The translations under genes and the position numbers were made by a program. Positions 26,356 to 36,250 of a stretch of 64,000 nt of DNA are shown here, piece after piece. The notes beneath the pieces were generated by a model, which made no database searches, was not told the DNA's origin, and saw only the letters and a program-made list of their open reading frames with translations. Numbering within the stretch: the first letter of the stretch is position 1; each line of letters starts with the position of its first letter. Source of the stretch: Parahoeflea alexandrii (GTDB taxonomy: Bacteria; Pseudomonadota; Alphaproteobacteria; Rhizobiales; Rhizobiaceae); assembly GCF_024105735.1 (NCBI RefSeq), contig NZ_JAAAML010000004.1, forward strand, positions 496,001 through 560,000. Direction: 5' to 3'.

Positions 26356-27069
26356 CTATATAATGCGCTGGCGAACAGCAAATGCAACTGCTTCGGAGCG
26401 GGTTTTTGCACCAGTCTTGTTCATTATGCTGGTGATGTAGTTGTTGACCGTGTTGCGCGAGATCCCGATTATCAATGCAATTTCATCGCTGGTCTTGCCC
26501 TCGCCTATCCAGGACAGACATTCAACTTCCCGAACCGTGAGGTCGGACAATGCGTAATTGTTCGATACGATCTCGGGAAATTGCGCCGTGTGATAGGCGG
26601 TTGCCAGTGCCACGTCGCGCAATCGGTCATGGGAAACCGAGGCGTCCTTGTCGAACAGAAGAGCCAGCAACATGCGAGCCTGACCGGCATTGTAGGGTAT
26701 CAGGCACATCCGCCGCGCATATTCGGGTGACAGGTCCACCGAAGCGTCAATCTCCTGAAACATCGGCTCGAAGGCCTGCAGGCAGCGCCGTACCTCGCTT
26801 GTACGGGCCTCTGAATCAACGAGCGTCGCCCCGTACTGACGAACAAGGTTGAACGGCCAGTCCGACGTCACGATGAAATCGTGGTTCCGGTCCGAATAAA
26901 GATCGGTACGGGCAAGCAGATAGGATCGCGCACCGGCGTAAGTGCAAATCAGGTCCATCCCGCCGGCCAGTTGCCCACGAGTCCGCTGAGCTTCCAATTC
27001 ATGGATAAACGCCCCGCGCGCGATCATCGACTGCCCTTTCCCCGTACGCGCCATCACCAAGCGACGCAT
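26356..27069 (-). CDS. visN: LuxR-family motility regulator VisN
   Basis: This is the partner of VisR. The product of up to 237 residues has an N-terminal ligand-binding-like domain and a C-terminal helix-turn-helix (LTVREVECLSWIGEGKTSDE, IIGISRNTVNNYITSIMNKT). The start is uncertain: ATG 27069 is the longest; ATG 27027 (MIARGAFIHELEA) has a better ribosome-binding site, GGGGAAAGGG. A 12-bp palindrome CCACGATCGTGG (27076-27087) lies just upstream of the longer start. Confidence 0.88.
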   Translation of the reverse strand: MRRLVMARTGKGQSMIARGAFIHELEAQRTRGQLAGGMDLICTYAGARSYLLARTDLYSDRNHDFIVTSDWPFNLVRQYGATLVDSEARTSEVRRCLQAFEPMFQEIDASVDLSPEYARRMCLIPYNAGQARMLLALLFDKDASVSHDRLRDVALATAYHTAQFPEIVSNNYALSDLTVREVECLSWIGEGKTSDEIALIIGISRNTVNNYITSIMNKTGAKTRSEAVAFAVRQRII

Positions 27070-27652
27070 CTACAACCACGATCGTGGATCGGCCCCGCAG
27101 AAGCACAGACGATCTGCGCGAGAGTTCGTGATGTGCCCGCCGGGCCAAGCCGCCACTTGTGATTCCCGGCAAAAGGCGAATCAACGAATCAATCCAGCCA
27201 CGGCCATAGTGTGCCGAAAATTACCCCGAGAAAACATGACCATTTTCTGGGACTGGACATATTGCTTTATCTCTGAGCGAATTTCAGCCTGATCCCGGTG
27301 ATTTGCCAGCTACCGGGTCGAATCACTCACAATGTGCGAGCGGGCGCCGTCAAGACCTTCGCGCGAGCGCATGATGAATTGGTCACGAGCCCGGCCATTC
27401 GGCCGCAACTGCGCTGACAGTCGCGTTCTCACAACCGGGCCCCGATTGTACGGAGCGCGAAGCATGGTCCCAGTTCCGGTTCGTGGGAAGGAAAGCTCAA
27501 TCGCGCAAGCGGGTTGGTGATGACCATGGACGATGTGCCGCCGGGTGAGACCATTGGCGCGGGCGTCGAGCCTGCCGCCAGAACTTGATCCGTCAGGGGG
27601 CGAGCCGCCTGGGCCGGTGCAGTTCGAACCGGCCCGACTTGTCATGCCGGGC
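27070..27652. other. Intergenic region between fliF and visN
   Basis: No supported gene was found in these 583 bp. The visN-visR promoter must lie here. The palindrome CCACGATCGTGG at 27076-27087 and an 8-bp hairpin GGGCCGGT/ACCGGCCC at 27611-27635, just past the fliF stop, are the visible structures. The hairpin has no T-run, so fliF termination there is uncertain. Confidence 0.6.
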
Positions 27653-29332
27653 TCAAGCTGCTTCGCTCGAAGCCCAGCTCCGGAGGATTTTCGCAGCGCG
27701 TTCCTCGTTGATCTCGACCATGCGGGCAAGGCGCCGCTCCGGACCTTCCTTGACGCGACGGTTGAAGGTGCCACTGTCCTCGAGCTCGAGTTCGGATTCG
27801 CTTTCCTCGCCGAAGCCAAAGTCTGCACCGAAGCCTTCCATTGGCATCGAGCCACCGCCCATGGCCGCCGGCGAGAAGTCCGGCAATTCCAGTTCATCAT
27901 CCATGCCAAGTTCATCCTGGCTGGAAGCGCCGGCAGTCCCGCGAAGCAGCGGACGGAAGCCGAACATGATCAGAAGGACAGCAACCGTGATGAACGCCAG
28001 GGCATTGATGATGGTGCCAAGCTGTGTCTTCAGCGTATCCATGAAGCCCGGTTGCGCTGCATCGGCGGTCAGGATCTCGCTGGCAAGGAATTCCATGACG
28101 GTGACAGTGGCGCGATCGCCGCGCTCGGCATCAATGCCGGAGGCAGAGGCAACCACCTGCTCAAGTTCGGCAAGATAGGCAGCGGTCTGCTCAGGTGTCG
28201 GCTCTCCACCCAGCATGGCATCGATGCGGGCCTTGTTGACCACGACCGCGATCGACAGGCCCTCGATATTGTAGCTGTTGCGGACAGTGGAAACCGTCTT
28301 CGAGTTGATCTCGAAATTGGTTTGCTCTTCCTTCCGCTCGGCCAGTTCGCTGGATTTCGGGCCAGCGGCGCCGGTGGCGTCAGGCCCCTGGTCGGGAATG
28401 TTCTGCTCGACGGTCGCAGGCGTCGCCGCATTGGATTCGCTGGATGTCTGGTTTTCCCGGGTTATGCGGATGGACCGTTCAACCCGGGATTCGGGATCGT
28501 AAACGGTTTCCTGAATCTGCTGACTGTCGGTGTTGACCTTGGCGTTGACGCTGGCCCGGAAGTTCTCGATGCCGAGAAACGGCGACAGGGCTTTTTCGAT
28601 GTTGGTTTCGACTTCGCCCTGAACAAGCTGCACGATCGAGAGCGAACGGTTGAGGTTCGAGTTCGAGAAGTCGTCGCCGGCGGCAAGCAGCTTGCCGGTC
28701 GCGTCGAGCACAGTGACTTCATCAATGGTCAGACCGGGAACCGAAGACGCAACCAGATGCCGGATCGAATCGGCGGTCCGGCCGGCGATGTTGTTGCCGC
28801 CGCGGACCATGACCGATGCCGAAGGCTTCTGGTCTCCACGCCGGAAATTGCCGCGATCCGGCATGACGATGTGAACGCGCGAGGCGGAGATGCCGTTGAT
28901 GGACTGGATGGTCCGGGCGATTTCGCCCTCAAGTGCGCGCACCCGCGTCACTTCCTGCATGAAGCTGGTCAGTCCGAGAGAGCCGACCTGATCGAACAGT
29001 TCGTAGCCCGCGGTGTTGGAGGACGGCAGGCCGCGCTCGGCCAGCAGCATCCGTGCACGGCTTGTCATGCCCGCAGGCACTGTGACAGAACTTCCGTCCG
29101 TACCGGTTGCGAAATCTATATTGGCTTCTGCAAGAACCAGGCTGATCTGATTGATGTCTTCGCCGGAGAGCCCGATATAAAGGGTCTCACGCGTCGGCTT
29201 GTTGAGAAATATCGCGGAACCGATAATCAGAAAAATCGACAGGGCGCCAACCCCGACAAGAGCAAACAACTTCGTCTGACCGAGGCCGGCCAGATTCTTA
29301 GTAATTTGTGACAGCTGGTTCAACAGACTCAT
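27653..29332 (-). CDS. fliF: Flagellar MS-ring protein FliF
   Basis: FliF forms the MS ring in the inner membrane, on which the rod and C ring assemble. The 559-residue product has an N-terminal transmembrane helix (about residues 16-40), YscJ/FliF repeats (ARMLLAERGLPSSNTAGYEL, EGEIARTIQSINGISASRVH), a second transmembrane helix (about 435-455) and an acidic C-terminal FliG-binding tail. ATG 29332 (MSLLNQLSQITKNL) is chosen over a longer in-frame start at 29368. It lies about 106 bp downstream of cheT and may be read from the che operon or its own promoter. Confidence 0.96.
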   Translation of the reverse strand: MSLLNQLSQITKNLAGLGQTKLFALVGVGALSIFLIIGSAIFLNKPTRETLYIGLSGEDINQISLVLAEANIDFATGTDGSSVTVPAGMTSRARMLLAERGLPSSNTAGYELFDQVGSLGLTSFMQEVTRVRALEGEIARTIQSINGISASRVHIVMPDRGNFRRGDQKPSASVMVRGGNNIAGRTADSIRHLVASSVPGLTIDEVTVLDATGKLLAAGDDFSNSNLNRSLSIVQLVQGEVETNIEKALSPFLGIENFRASVNAKVNTDSQQIQETVYDPESRVERSIRITRENQTSSESNAATPATVEQNIPDQGPDATGAAGPKSSELAERKEEQTNFEINSKTVSTVRNSYNIEGLSIAVVVNKARIDAMLGGEPTPEQTAAYLAELEQVVASASGIDAERGDRATVTVMEFLASEILTADAAQPGFMDTLKTQLGTIINALAFITVAVLLIMFGFRPLLRGTAGASSQDELGMDDELELPDFSPAAMGGGSMPMEGFGADFGFGEESESELELEDSGTFNRRVKEGPERRLARMVEINEERAAKILRSWASSEAA

Positions 29333-29438
29333 TCTGTATCCGCGCTCAATAAAAGATGCCGGCCACATTGACCGGTATGTTCACCCTAGATGGCGAAACT
29401 TGCGCGAAGATGGTCTGCGGGTCCGCTTTACCCCGCGG

Positions 29439-29831
29439 TCAGAAAAACTCCAGGTCTCCCGATGCCTTCTGGTAGGTCTCGGCTGATGAGGGTGCATGGA
29501 TCGAGGCCATGAGGCGCCGCTTCATGTCTTCCAGCGTGATCACATTGAGGGCTGTGGTGATGTCGATGAGGTGCTCAGGCTCCAGCCTTTCACTGATACC
29601 GTCCAGGAAATCCGCCAGGCCGTGGGTCTTCTGAACCGCCAGATCGATCCCCTGCATCACCCGCATATGGTCGGGAGAGGCCAGGAACTCGGTCGACCGG
29701 CCATTCGACAGCAGCGGCTCGAGCCTTTCGATCAGCTGTGCAACATCAACGAGTTCCGACCGGATACGGGCCATCACTTCACGCAACGGCTCACTTGCGT
29801 CGCCGCCGTGGTCATGGGGCAATTGCGTCAT
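29439..29831 (-). CDS. cheT: Small chemotaxis protein CheT
   Basis: This is the last gene of the rhizobial che operon; the 130-residue helical protein is named CheT by position and size. Two features are visible. Helix segment GIDLAVQKTHGL has Asp63 and Gln67 as a DxxxQ motif, the arrangement used by the CheY-P phosphatase CheZ. The C terminus ends GDLEFF, close to the CheD C terminus (TSIEFF). CheZ also ends in a short acidic-hydrophobic CheY-binding tail. Whether CheT is a phosphatase cannot be told from sequence. The gap to cheD is 14 bp. Confidence 0.8.
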   Translation of the reverse strand: MTQLPHDHGGDASEPLREVMARIRSELVDVAQLIERLEPLLSNGRSTEFLASPDHMRVMQGIDLAVQKTHGLADFLDGISERLEPEHLIDITTALNVITLEDMKRRLMASIHAPSSAETYQKASGDLEFF

Positions 29832-29845
29832 GATGGTGGAACTCC

Positions 29846-30400
29846 TCAGAAAAACTCGATCGATGTGTCCACCGGCTTCGGTGCAATGATTTTTGGCGGC
29901 GCTGTTTCGAGTGCCACGGTCTTCTGCATTTCCGCACCCGATAGCGGATACTGGCGCGCACGGCCGCTTACGGGGAAATACTCGAGCTTGCGCCCGACAT
30001 CGCCGCCGGTGTTGCTGCCAATAATACGGATGCCCTCATCTGTTAGAAACTGCTGGGCAAACTCAGCGTTCTTCTCTCCGACATTGGAGAAGCCCGCGAT
30101 TGTCTTTGCGCCACCGATAATCTTGGCTTCCAGACGTTCGCGGCGGGCACCCTTCTTGAGCAGGCCGTTGATCAGCAATTCCATCAAGTGCACGCCATAG
30201 CGGGTTGCTTCCCCGCCCGAGCCATTGGCCTGGCCGGGCAGAAGAAAATGATTCATGCCACCGACCCCGGCGACGGGGTCACGCATGCATGCGGCCACGC
30301 AAGAGCCCAGAATGGTCGACAACACGACGTCCGGATCGTCCGATACTTTATACTCACCCTGGATCACATGGATCCTTCGGAACTGGACGTCTGCTGTCAT
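29846..30400 (-). CDS. cheD: Chemoreceptor glutamine deamidase CheD
   Basis: CheD deamidates glutamines in chemoreceptors. The 184-residue product carries the catalytic Cys in [16 protein letters not shown] and the catalytic His in [10 protein letters not shown]. The C-terminal tail DTSIEFF is similar to that of CheT. Start ATG 30400 overlaps the cheY2 stop by four bases. Confidence 0.96.
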   Translation of the reverse strand: MTADVQFRRIHVIQGEYKVSDDPDVVLSTILGSCVAACMRDPVAGVGGMNHFLLPGQANGSGGEATRYGVHLMELLINGLLKKGARRERLEAKIIGGAKTIAGFSNVGEKNAEFAQQFLTDEGIRIIGSNTGGDVGRKLEYFPVSGRARQYPLSGAEMQKTVALETAPPKIIAPKPVDTSIEFF

Positions 30401-30786
30401 TTCAGAGATCCAAACACGGCCTCGATCGCCGCTTTCATCTTTTCAATGGTGAACGGCTTGGCCAGAACGTTGTTGGCGCCAAGTGCCGCCGCCTTCTGAA
30501 CCAAGGCCCGGTCACCCTGGGCCGTCAGCATGATAAAGGCCGCTTTCTTGGTTGCCGGATTGGACCGGACCGCCTGGAGAAAGCCGAGACCATCCATTTT
30601 CGGCATGTTGAAATCCGAAATCACCAGATGGTGTGGTTGCTGGGCCATGATCTTGGCACCCTGCTCTCCATCACCGGCCACCGTAATCTGGGTGAAACCG
30701 AGCTGCTGGAGCGCGTCGCCGAGCAAGAGCCGGCTGGTCACCTGATCATCAACAATAAGAACCTTGATTTTCTGTGCAATGGACAT
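30397..30786 (-). CDS. cheY2: Chemotaxis response regulator CheY2
   Basis: CheY2 is the main motor-binding response regulator in rhizobia. It has 129 residues, a single receiver domain, acidic pocket Asp13/Asp14, phosphorylation site Asp58 (VISDFNMP) and Lys in LAKPFTIE. The ATG at 30786 overlaps the cheB stop by one base (TGATG); an in-frame GTG one codon earlier is less likely. Asp58 fits the usual CheY2 numbering with this start. Confidence 0.94.
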   Translation of the reverse strand: MSIAQKIKVLIVDDQVTSRLLLGDALQQLGFTQITVAGDGEQGAKIMAQQPHHLVISDFNMPKMDGLGFLQAVRSNPATKKAAFIMLTAQGDRALVQKAAALGANNVLAKPFTIEKMKAAIEAVFGSLK

Positions 30787-31853
30787 CACGCGACCCTATC
30801 TTTGCGAGAGGTTGTAGTTGTTGACTTGAGGACTTCTTCCCCAATCTGATTGAGAGGCAACTGGAAATCGACGGCACCGATTTCGTGCGCGACGCGCGGC
30901 ATGCCGTAGACGACACAGGTTTTTTCGTTCTGGCCGATGGTGGTGGCGCCAGCCTTGTGCATTTCGAGCAGTCCGGCCGCACCATCACGGCCCATTCCCG
31001 TCAGGATGATCCCGACCGCCTTGCGCCCTGCGAGCCGGGCGACCGACTGGAACATGACATCGACGGAAGGCCGGTGTCCGTTCACGGGTCCACCTTCGAC
31101 CAGCATGCAGCGCGGCGCTGTCGGGTTGGATATCTCCATGTGACGGTCACCGCCCGGCGCCAGGTAGATGCGGCCGATCTCGAGACGGTCGCCATCTTCG
31201 GCCTCCTTGACCTGGGGAGCGCACAGCCGGTTGAGCCTTTCGGCGAAGCTCTTGGTAAAGGTGGCGGGCATGTGCTGAGTAATGACCGTCGGAGGGCAAT
31301 TGGCCGGAAACTTGGTCAGCACCGCGATCAATGCCTCGACACCACCGGTCGATGCCCCGATGGCAATGATCTTGCGGGCCGGCTGGTAGTCGCTGGGCGC
31401 CGAGTAGGCCGGAGCGGCAGCGACCGGCTGCCCACCGACCACCGGCTCAGGCAAGTGGCGCTGCGAACGCGCGGCCGCCTTGACGGTCTCGGCCAGTCCC
31501 GCGAATGGCTGCGGGTCGCCGGGCAATGGCTTGCCGATGCAGTCGAAAGCGCCGATCTCGAGCGCGGCCAGGGTGGCCTCGGCGCCGCGCTGCGTCAGCG
31601 TGGACACCATGATCACCGGCATCGGCCGGAGCTTCATGATCTTGTCGAGAAACTCTATGCCGTTCATGTTCGGCATCTCGACATCGAGAGTGATCACATC
31701 GGGGTTGAGCTGCTTGATCGCCGATCGCGCTTCAAGTGCGTCGGCGGCCTCGCCCACAACCTCGATGCCCGGATCGGAACGCAGAACCGCCCTGATCAAG
31801 CTCCGCATCGTCGGAGAGTCGTCTACAACAAGTACACGGGTGCGTGCTGTCAT
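30786..31853 (-). CDS. cheB: Chemoreceptor methylesterase CheB
   Basis: CheB removes methyl groups from receptors for adaptation. The 355-residue product has an N-terminal receiver domain with phosphorylation site Asp57 (VITLDVEMP) and a C-terminal methylesterase domain with the Ser in [11 protein letters not shown], the His in ITQHMPATF and the Asp in [10 protein letters not shown]. It lies 5 bp after cheR. Confidence 0.97.
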   Translation of the reverse strand: MTARTRVLVVDDSPTMRSLIRAVLRSDPGIEVVGEAADALEARSAIKQLNPDVITLDVEMPNMNGIEFLDKIMKLRPMPVIMVSTLTQRGAEATLAALEIGAFDCIGKPLPGDPQPFAGLAETVKAAARSQRHLPEPVVGGQPVAAAPAYSAPSDYQPARKIIAIGASTGGVEALIAVLTKFPANCPPTVITQHMPATFTKSFAERLNRLCAPQVKEAEDGDRLEIGRIYLAPGGDRHMEISNPTAPRCMLVEGGPVNGHRPSVDVMFQSVARLAGRKAVGIILTGMGRDGAAGLLEMHKAGATTIGQNEKTCVVYGMPRVAHEIGAVDFQLPLNQIGEEVLKSTTTTSRKDRVA

Positions 31854-31858
31854 GGTTG

Positions 31859-32740
31859 TCAGATCCTCCCCTTGTGCCGGTAAGTGGTGATGGCCGTGTT
31901 TTCAAAGCGGTCCTTGCCCTCGCCGGACAGACGCTCCGAGTGGCCGATATAGAGATGCCCTCCCACCGGCAGCAGGTCGGCATAGCGAACCCAGATCTTC
32001 GCCTGGGTCGGTTCATCGAAATAGATCACCACGTTGCGGCAGAAAATGACATCGAACGGACCGCGGAACGGCCATTGTGCCATCAGGTTGAGTTCCTTGA
32101 AGCTGATCAGCTGCTTGACCTGATCGCCAACCTGCCAGCGCTTTTCCGGCGTCTGGGTGAACCATTTGCTGCGCATGGCCGCATCGACGGTCTCAATGGA
32201 CTGGCCATCATAGATACCCGCCTTGGCCTGGGCGATGATCTTCGGATCAATATCCGTGGCAAGGATCTTGATATCCATCGTCGCAACGTTCGGCGCCATA
32301 GCGAGCAGCGTCAGGGCAATCGAGTAGGGTTCCTGGCCATCGGAGCAGCCCGCCGACCAGATCCGGACCCGACCGCCGGCCCTGGCCCGCGTGAGAAGAT
32401 CGGGAAGAACGACCGTGCGGAGATGATCGAAATGATGGTTTTCCCGGAAAAACCGGGTGAAGTTGGTGGTCAGAAAGCTCAGCATCTCGCGGCGCTCGTC
32501 CGCACCGGCGGCAGAGCCCACAAGGTCACAGTAGTCCCTGAAGCTGTTGAGCCCGATCTGGCGCAGCCTCTTGGACAGCCGCGAATAGACCAGCGACGCC
32601 TTGGTTTCGTTGAGAGCGATACCTGCATCGGAATAGATCATTCCGGCAATCTCGGCGAGATCCTTGCGGGTGAGCGGATACTCTCCCTTCACCAGGGTGT
32701 CGTCAGGCCGTCCGGATTGAAGAATTGCAGCGGCGCTCAT
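31859..32740 (-). CDS. cheR: Chemoreceptor methyltransferase CheR
   Basis: CheR transfers methyl groups from S-adenosylmethionine to receptor glutamates. The 293-residue product has an N-terminal CheR-N domain and a SAM-binding domain ([52 protein letters not shown]). Its ATG overlaps the cheW stop by four bases. Confidence 0.97.
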   Translation of the reverse strand: MSAAAILQSGRPDDTLVKGEYPLTRKDLAEIAGMIYSDAGIALNETKASLVYSRLSKRLRQIGLNSFRDYCDLVGSAAGADERREMLSFLTTNFTRFFRENHHFDHLRTVVLPDLLTRARAGGRVRIWSAGCSDGQEPYSIALTLLAMAPNVATMDIKILATDIDPKIIAQAKAGIYDGQSIETVDAAMRSKWFTQTPEKRWQVGDQVKQLISFKELNLMAQWPFRGPFDVIFCRNVVIYFDEPTQAKIWVRYADLLPVGGHLYIGHSERLSGEGKDRFENTAITTYRHKGRI

Positions 32741-33192
32741 GCGGCCTCACTTTCAAGGGTCTCAAAAAGGGCGTGGAGTTCGACAAAGCAGATCATGCGG
32801 TCATCCATCGGGATCATCCCGCGGATCAGCTCACGATCCACCGACCGGCTGACGTCCGGCGCCGGTTGTATGGAGTCAGTGGCGACAGTGAAGATGTCAG
32901 AAACTGAATCCACCAGCAGACCGATTGTCTGCTCACCGATCCGGGTGACGATAATGACATGTTCCTGCGTCGGTTCGGACGCAGCCATCCCCAGGCGCAG
33001 CGACAGGTCCATTATCGGCATCACCACGCCGCGAAGATTGATCACGCCACGCACATGGTCCGGCGAATGCGGCAGGATCGTCGCAGGTGTCCAGCTGCGG
33101 ATTTCCCGCACGGATATGACTTCGACGCAAAACTCCTGATCACCAAGCGTGAAAGCGATCAACTCCAACATGTCATTATCCGAAATCCGCAT
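32737..33192 (-). CDS. cheW: Chemotaxis coupling protein CheW
   Basis: CheW links receptors to CheA. The 151-residue product has a CheW-like domain (LIAFTLGDQEFCVEVISVRE, VRGVINLRGVVMPIMDLSLR). The ATG at 33192 (MRISDNDM) is chosen because AGGAGG lies nine nt upstream; an in-frame upstream start at 33222 would overlap that site. It lies 13 bp after cheA. Confidence 0.96.
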   Translation of the reverse strand: MRISDNDMLELIAFTLGDQEFCVEVISVREIRSWTPATILPHSPDHVRGVINLRGVVMPIMDLSLRLGMAASEPTQEHVIIVTRIGEQTIGLLVDSVSDIFTVATDSIQPAPDVSRSVDRELIRGMIPMDDRMICFVELHALFETLESEAA

Positions 33193-33205
33193 ATGGCCTG
33201 TCCTC

Positions 33206-35512
33206 CTAACCGGTCGCCGCAAGCATCATGTCAGGGCTCAGCGGCTGGCCGCGTGAAGCCGTAACGACTGCATCGACATCAAGGATGAGTGCCACCCTGC
33301 CATCGCCGAGAATGGTCGCCGCGGCGATGCCCGGAACGTTGGTGTAGTTGGCCTCGAGGCTTTTGATGACGACCTGGCGCTGTCCTTGGATGGCGTCGAC
33401 CATGAGGGCTCGCTGACCGCCGCCTTCGGATTCGACCAGCAAGGCCACACCATCGACAGGGTTTGCGAGATCCGAGCGGAAGTTGAGGATGTTGCCGACG
33501 TCGACCAGCGGACAGAAGGTATCGCGGATGGCGATAAGCCGCTGGCTTGGGCCAAAGGAATGGATGTCCGACTTCTCAGGCTGAAGCGTCTCGACGATCG
33601 CCGTGAGCGGCACCACCAGGGTCTGGTTGGCAACTGTGACGACCATTCCGTCAAGAACCGCGAGCGTCAACGGAAGGCTCATGGTGAAGACCGAGCCCTT
33701 GCCAGGCTTGGAGGTGATCGAAATCCGGCCTCCGAGTGCCTGGATCGAGCGTTTGACCACATCCATGCCGACGCCACGACCGGAGATATCGGAGATTTTG
33801 TCGGCGGTCGAGAAACCGGGATGGAAGATCAGGTTGTCGATATCCTCATCGCTGAGGTTTGCATCCGCCGTGATCAAGCCGTTCTCGATGGCCTTGGCCT
33901 TAACGCGTTCACGGTTGATGCCTGCACCGTCGTCGGCGATTTCGATGACGATACGGCCGGACCGGTGTTTCGCGCTGAGACGCAGGACGCCTTCGGCATT
34001 CTTGCCGGCCTCGGTGCGCTTCTCTGGCGTTTCCAGGCCGTGGTCGACGGCGTTCCGGATCATGTGGGTCAGCGGCTCGGCGATCTTGTCGATAACCGTC
34101 TTGTCGACCTCTGTGTTTTCCCCTTCGGTGACCAGGCGGACCTGCTTGGCGGTCATGTCGGCGATTTCGCGGACGATACGTCCCATACGCTGGAACACCG
34201 GCTTGACCGGCTGAGCGCGGATGGCCATGACGCTGTCCTGGATTTCCCGGGTCAGCTGCTGCAGCTCTTCAAGGCCGAGATTGACGGCGGACGAACCGCC
34301 ACTTTCATTCTCGACGACGCTCTGCGCCAGCATGGCCTGATTGATCACCAGCTCGCCAACGAGGTTGATGAGGCGATCAACGCGATCAAGGTCAACGCGG
34401 ATGGTCTGCGGAGCGGCAGGAACGGCGGGAACCACGGTTTCCTTCTTCTCGGCTTCGGCCGCAATCGCCTTGGCGGCCAAGGGCAGATTCGGTGGCGCCA
34501 TGGATTCGTCGCCAGCGGCCGCGGGAGCCGCAGCAGCGGGAGCGGGCGCTTCTGGAGCAGCAGCCTCTGCGGAAACCGCGGGGACATCCTCCAGCAGAGA
34601 AAGATCAAACGGCACGGCCGCCATCGGCTGGTCTCCACCCTGCGCATCCGGAGCGGCAAAAGCCTCCTCGTCGGCGCCGGCGGTGATTTCGACGGTCGAG
34701 TCCCATTCGACGAATTCGAAGACGTGGCGAACGGCTTCCTCGTCCTGATCGGTTTCAACCCGGATTAGCCAGGAGAAGTACGCACCTTCCGGATCAAGCA
34801 TATCGATCGATGGAAGGTCGTCTGCCTCGCAACGAACCTGAAGATCACCGAGCTTGGCAAGCTCGCGCAGGATCAGAACCGATTCATTGCCCTTCGCATA
34901 GAGATCGGACCGCGGCTTGAAGCGGACGGTGAACACCGAGCGGCCGTCCTCGATGGCCAAATCGTCGTCGCCATCGAGAGCGTCAAAGCTGAAAGGCACC
35001 GGCTGAAAGCCACTGTCATCTGTGGGTTCGGGCGCTTCGGCAGCCGGAGCCGGCGTTTCGGCCTGCGCGGGCTCGGGGGCCGCAGCAGCGGGGGCCGGAG
35101 CCGGTGCAGCGGAGGCGCTCGGCAGAGGCTGGCCCTTGGCATAGGCTTCGAGCTCGGCAACCAGACCCGAGGTACGGGAACTTTCGACAGTGCCGCCATC
35201 GCGTGAGGCCGCCGTCAGGTCAGCCAGAACATCGGCGGAGCGAAGCATGACCTTGAGCAGGTCCTGCGAAGCTTCAAGCTTGTTGGATCGAACGCAATCA
35301 AGTGTTGTCTCAAACACGTGAGCGAAAGAGACAAGGTCATCGAGACCAAAGGCTCCTGCGCCACCCTTGATCGAATGCACGGCGCGGAAAACCGCGTTGA
35401 CCGTTTCCGGATCGGTGTCGCCATCATTGAGTCGGAGCAGACCGGATTCCAGTTCAGCGAGCTGTTCCTCGCATTCCTGGAAAAAGATCTCCTTGATTTC
35501 ATTCATATCCAT
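33206..35512 (-). CDS. cheA: Chemotaxis histidine kinase CheA
   Basis: CheA phosphorylates CheY1, CheY2 and CheB. The 768-residue product has an Hpt domain with His46 (AVHSIKGGAGAF), an Ala/Pro/Glu-rich linker (about 130-170), a P2 region, a second Ala/Pro-rich linker (about 300-350), and a dimerisation domain. The kinase core carries the N box (HMIRNAVDHGLETPEK), G1 (ADDGAGIN) and G2 (GRGVGMDVVKRSIQALGGRI), and a C-terminal CheW-like domain ends the protein. The stop is 13 bp before cheW; cheY1 ends 13 bp before the start. Confidence 0.97.
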   Translation of the reverse strand: MDMNEIKEIFFQECEEQLAELESGLLRLNDGDTDPETVNAVFRAVHSIKGGAGAFGLDDLVSFAHVFETTLDCVRSNKLEASQDLLKVMLRSADVLADLTAASRDGGTVESSRTSGLVAELEAYAKGQPLPSASAAPAPAPAAAAPEPAQAETPAPAAEAPEPTDDSGFQPVPFSFDALDGDDDLAIEDGRSVFTVRFKPRSDLYAKGNESVLILRELAKLGDLQVRCEADDLPSIDMLDPEGAYFSWLIRVETDQDEEAVRHVFEFVEWDSTVEITAGADEEAFAAPDAQGGDQPMAAVPFDLSLLEDVPAVSAEAAAPEAPAPAAAAPAAAGDESMAPPNLPLAAKAIAAEAEKKETVVPAVPAAPQTIRVDLDRVDRLINLVGELVINQAMLAQSVVENESGGSSAVNLGLEELQQLTREIQDSVMAIRAQPVKPVFQRMGRIVREIADMTAKQVRLVTEGENTEVDKTVIDKIAEPLTHMIRNAVDHGLETPEKRTEAGKNAEGVLRLSAKHRSGRIVIEIADDGAGINRERVKAKAIENGLITADANLSDEDIDNLIFHPGFSTADKISDISGRGVGMDVVKRSIQALGGRISITSKPGKGSVFTMSLPLTLAVLDGMVVTVANQTLVVPLTAIVETLQPEKSDIHSFGPSQRLIAIRDTFCPLVDVGNILNFRSDLANPVDGVALLVESEGGGQRALMVDAIQGQRQVVIKSLEANYTNVPGIAAATILGDGRVALILDVDAVVTASRGQPLSPDMMLAATG

Positions 35513-35525
35513 GGGGAAGATCCTG

Positions 35526-35891
35526 TCAGGCGGTTACACGCTCAATGGCTGCGATCAGCTTGGATGGGTCAAAAGGCTTGACAATCCAACCGGTTGCTCC
35601 TGCTTCACGAGCGCGGTTCTTCTTTTCCGCGTCGCTTTCCGTGGTCAAGACCAAGATCGGAATTGCCCGGTAACGGTCGTTCTGCCGTACGCCTTCGATA
35701 AAACCGAAACCATCAAGACGCGGCATGTTGATGTCGGTGACGATGACATCCGGGTTGGATTCCTCGAGTACCTCGAGACCTTCAACACCATCTTCCGCCT
35801 GCACAATGTCAAAGCCTGCATTGTTCAGGGTCACCAGCAACATGTTGCGGATGGTTCGCGAGTCGTCGACCGTGAGAACCTTCTTTTTCAT
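35526..35891 (-). CDS. cheY1: Chemotaxis response regulator CheY1
   Basis: A 121-residue single receiver domain: Asp9/Asp10, phosphorylation site Asp53 (VIVTDINMP), Thr/Ser in LTTES and Lys in IVKPFDPSK. In rhizobia CheY1 acts mainly as a phosphate sink for CheY2-P. The start overlaps the cheS stop by four bases, fitting the reported CheS-CheA-CheY1 partnership. Confidence 0.95.
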   Translation of the reverse strand: MKKKVLTVDDSRTIRNMLLVTLNNAGFDIVQAEDGVEGLEVLEESNPDVIVTDINMPRLDGFGFIEGVRQNDRYRAIPILVLTTESDAEKKNRAREAGATGWIVKPFDPSKLIAAIERVTA

Positions 35892-36187
35892 TTCAGCATC
35901 TCCTTTGGAAGCAGGGCTTCATCCGAAATTCCTAGTAATTGCAGCGTCTTGACGAAGACTTCCGAGGCCGGTTCGACCTTGAAGTGCTGGTCTTCGGCAC
36001 GCCAGCTCTTTGCCGCTGCAAGCAGCACCTGGATGCACTGGGCGCCGACGCGGTTGACGTCGGACGCGTCGATATCGATGTCCTCACCCTTGTGTGCGAG
36101 CACCTGTTCGTGCAGCCGGCTGGCTGCGTTGAGGTCGAGGACCTCAGGCAGTTTCAAAACTTTCGGTGATGTACCGTCAGACGACAT
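35888..36187 (-). CDS. cheS: STAS-domain chemotaxis protein CheS
   Basis: CheS is a small STAS-domain protein which in Sinorhizobium binds CheA and speeds CheY1 dephosphorylation. The 99-residue product shows the STAS pattern (LKLPEVLDLNAASRLHEQVL, DIDASDVNRVGAQCIQVLLA). The ATG at 36187 has GAGGA at good spacing; an in-frame ATG at 36241 would add 18 residues. It lies between icpA and cheY1. Confidence 0.88.
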   Translation of the reverse strand: MSSDGTSPKVLKLPEVLDLNAASRLHEQVLAHKGEDIDIDASDVNRVGAQCIQVLLAAAKSWRAEDQHFKVEPASEVFVKTLQLLGISDEALLPKEMLK

Positions 36188-36250
36188 GTCGACTATCCTC
36201 GCTGGTGAATGGGCGTGCGCTGTTGGACGCGATCTGTTCATGAATCAGGC

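Noticed and set aside
27310-27915. A 201-codon minus-strand frame across the fliF 3' end and downstream gap
   Set aside because: It overlaps fliF in another frame, is Arg/Ser-rich as expected of a shadow, and shows no domain.
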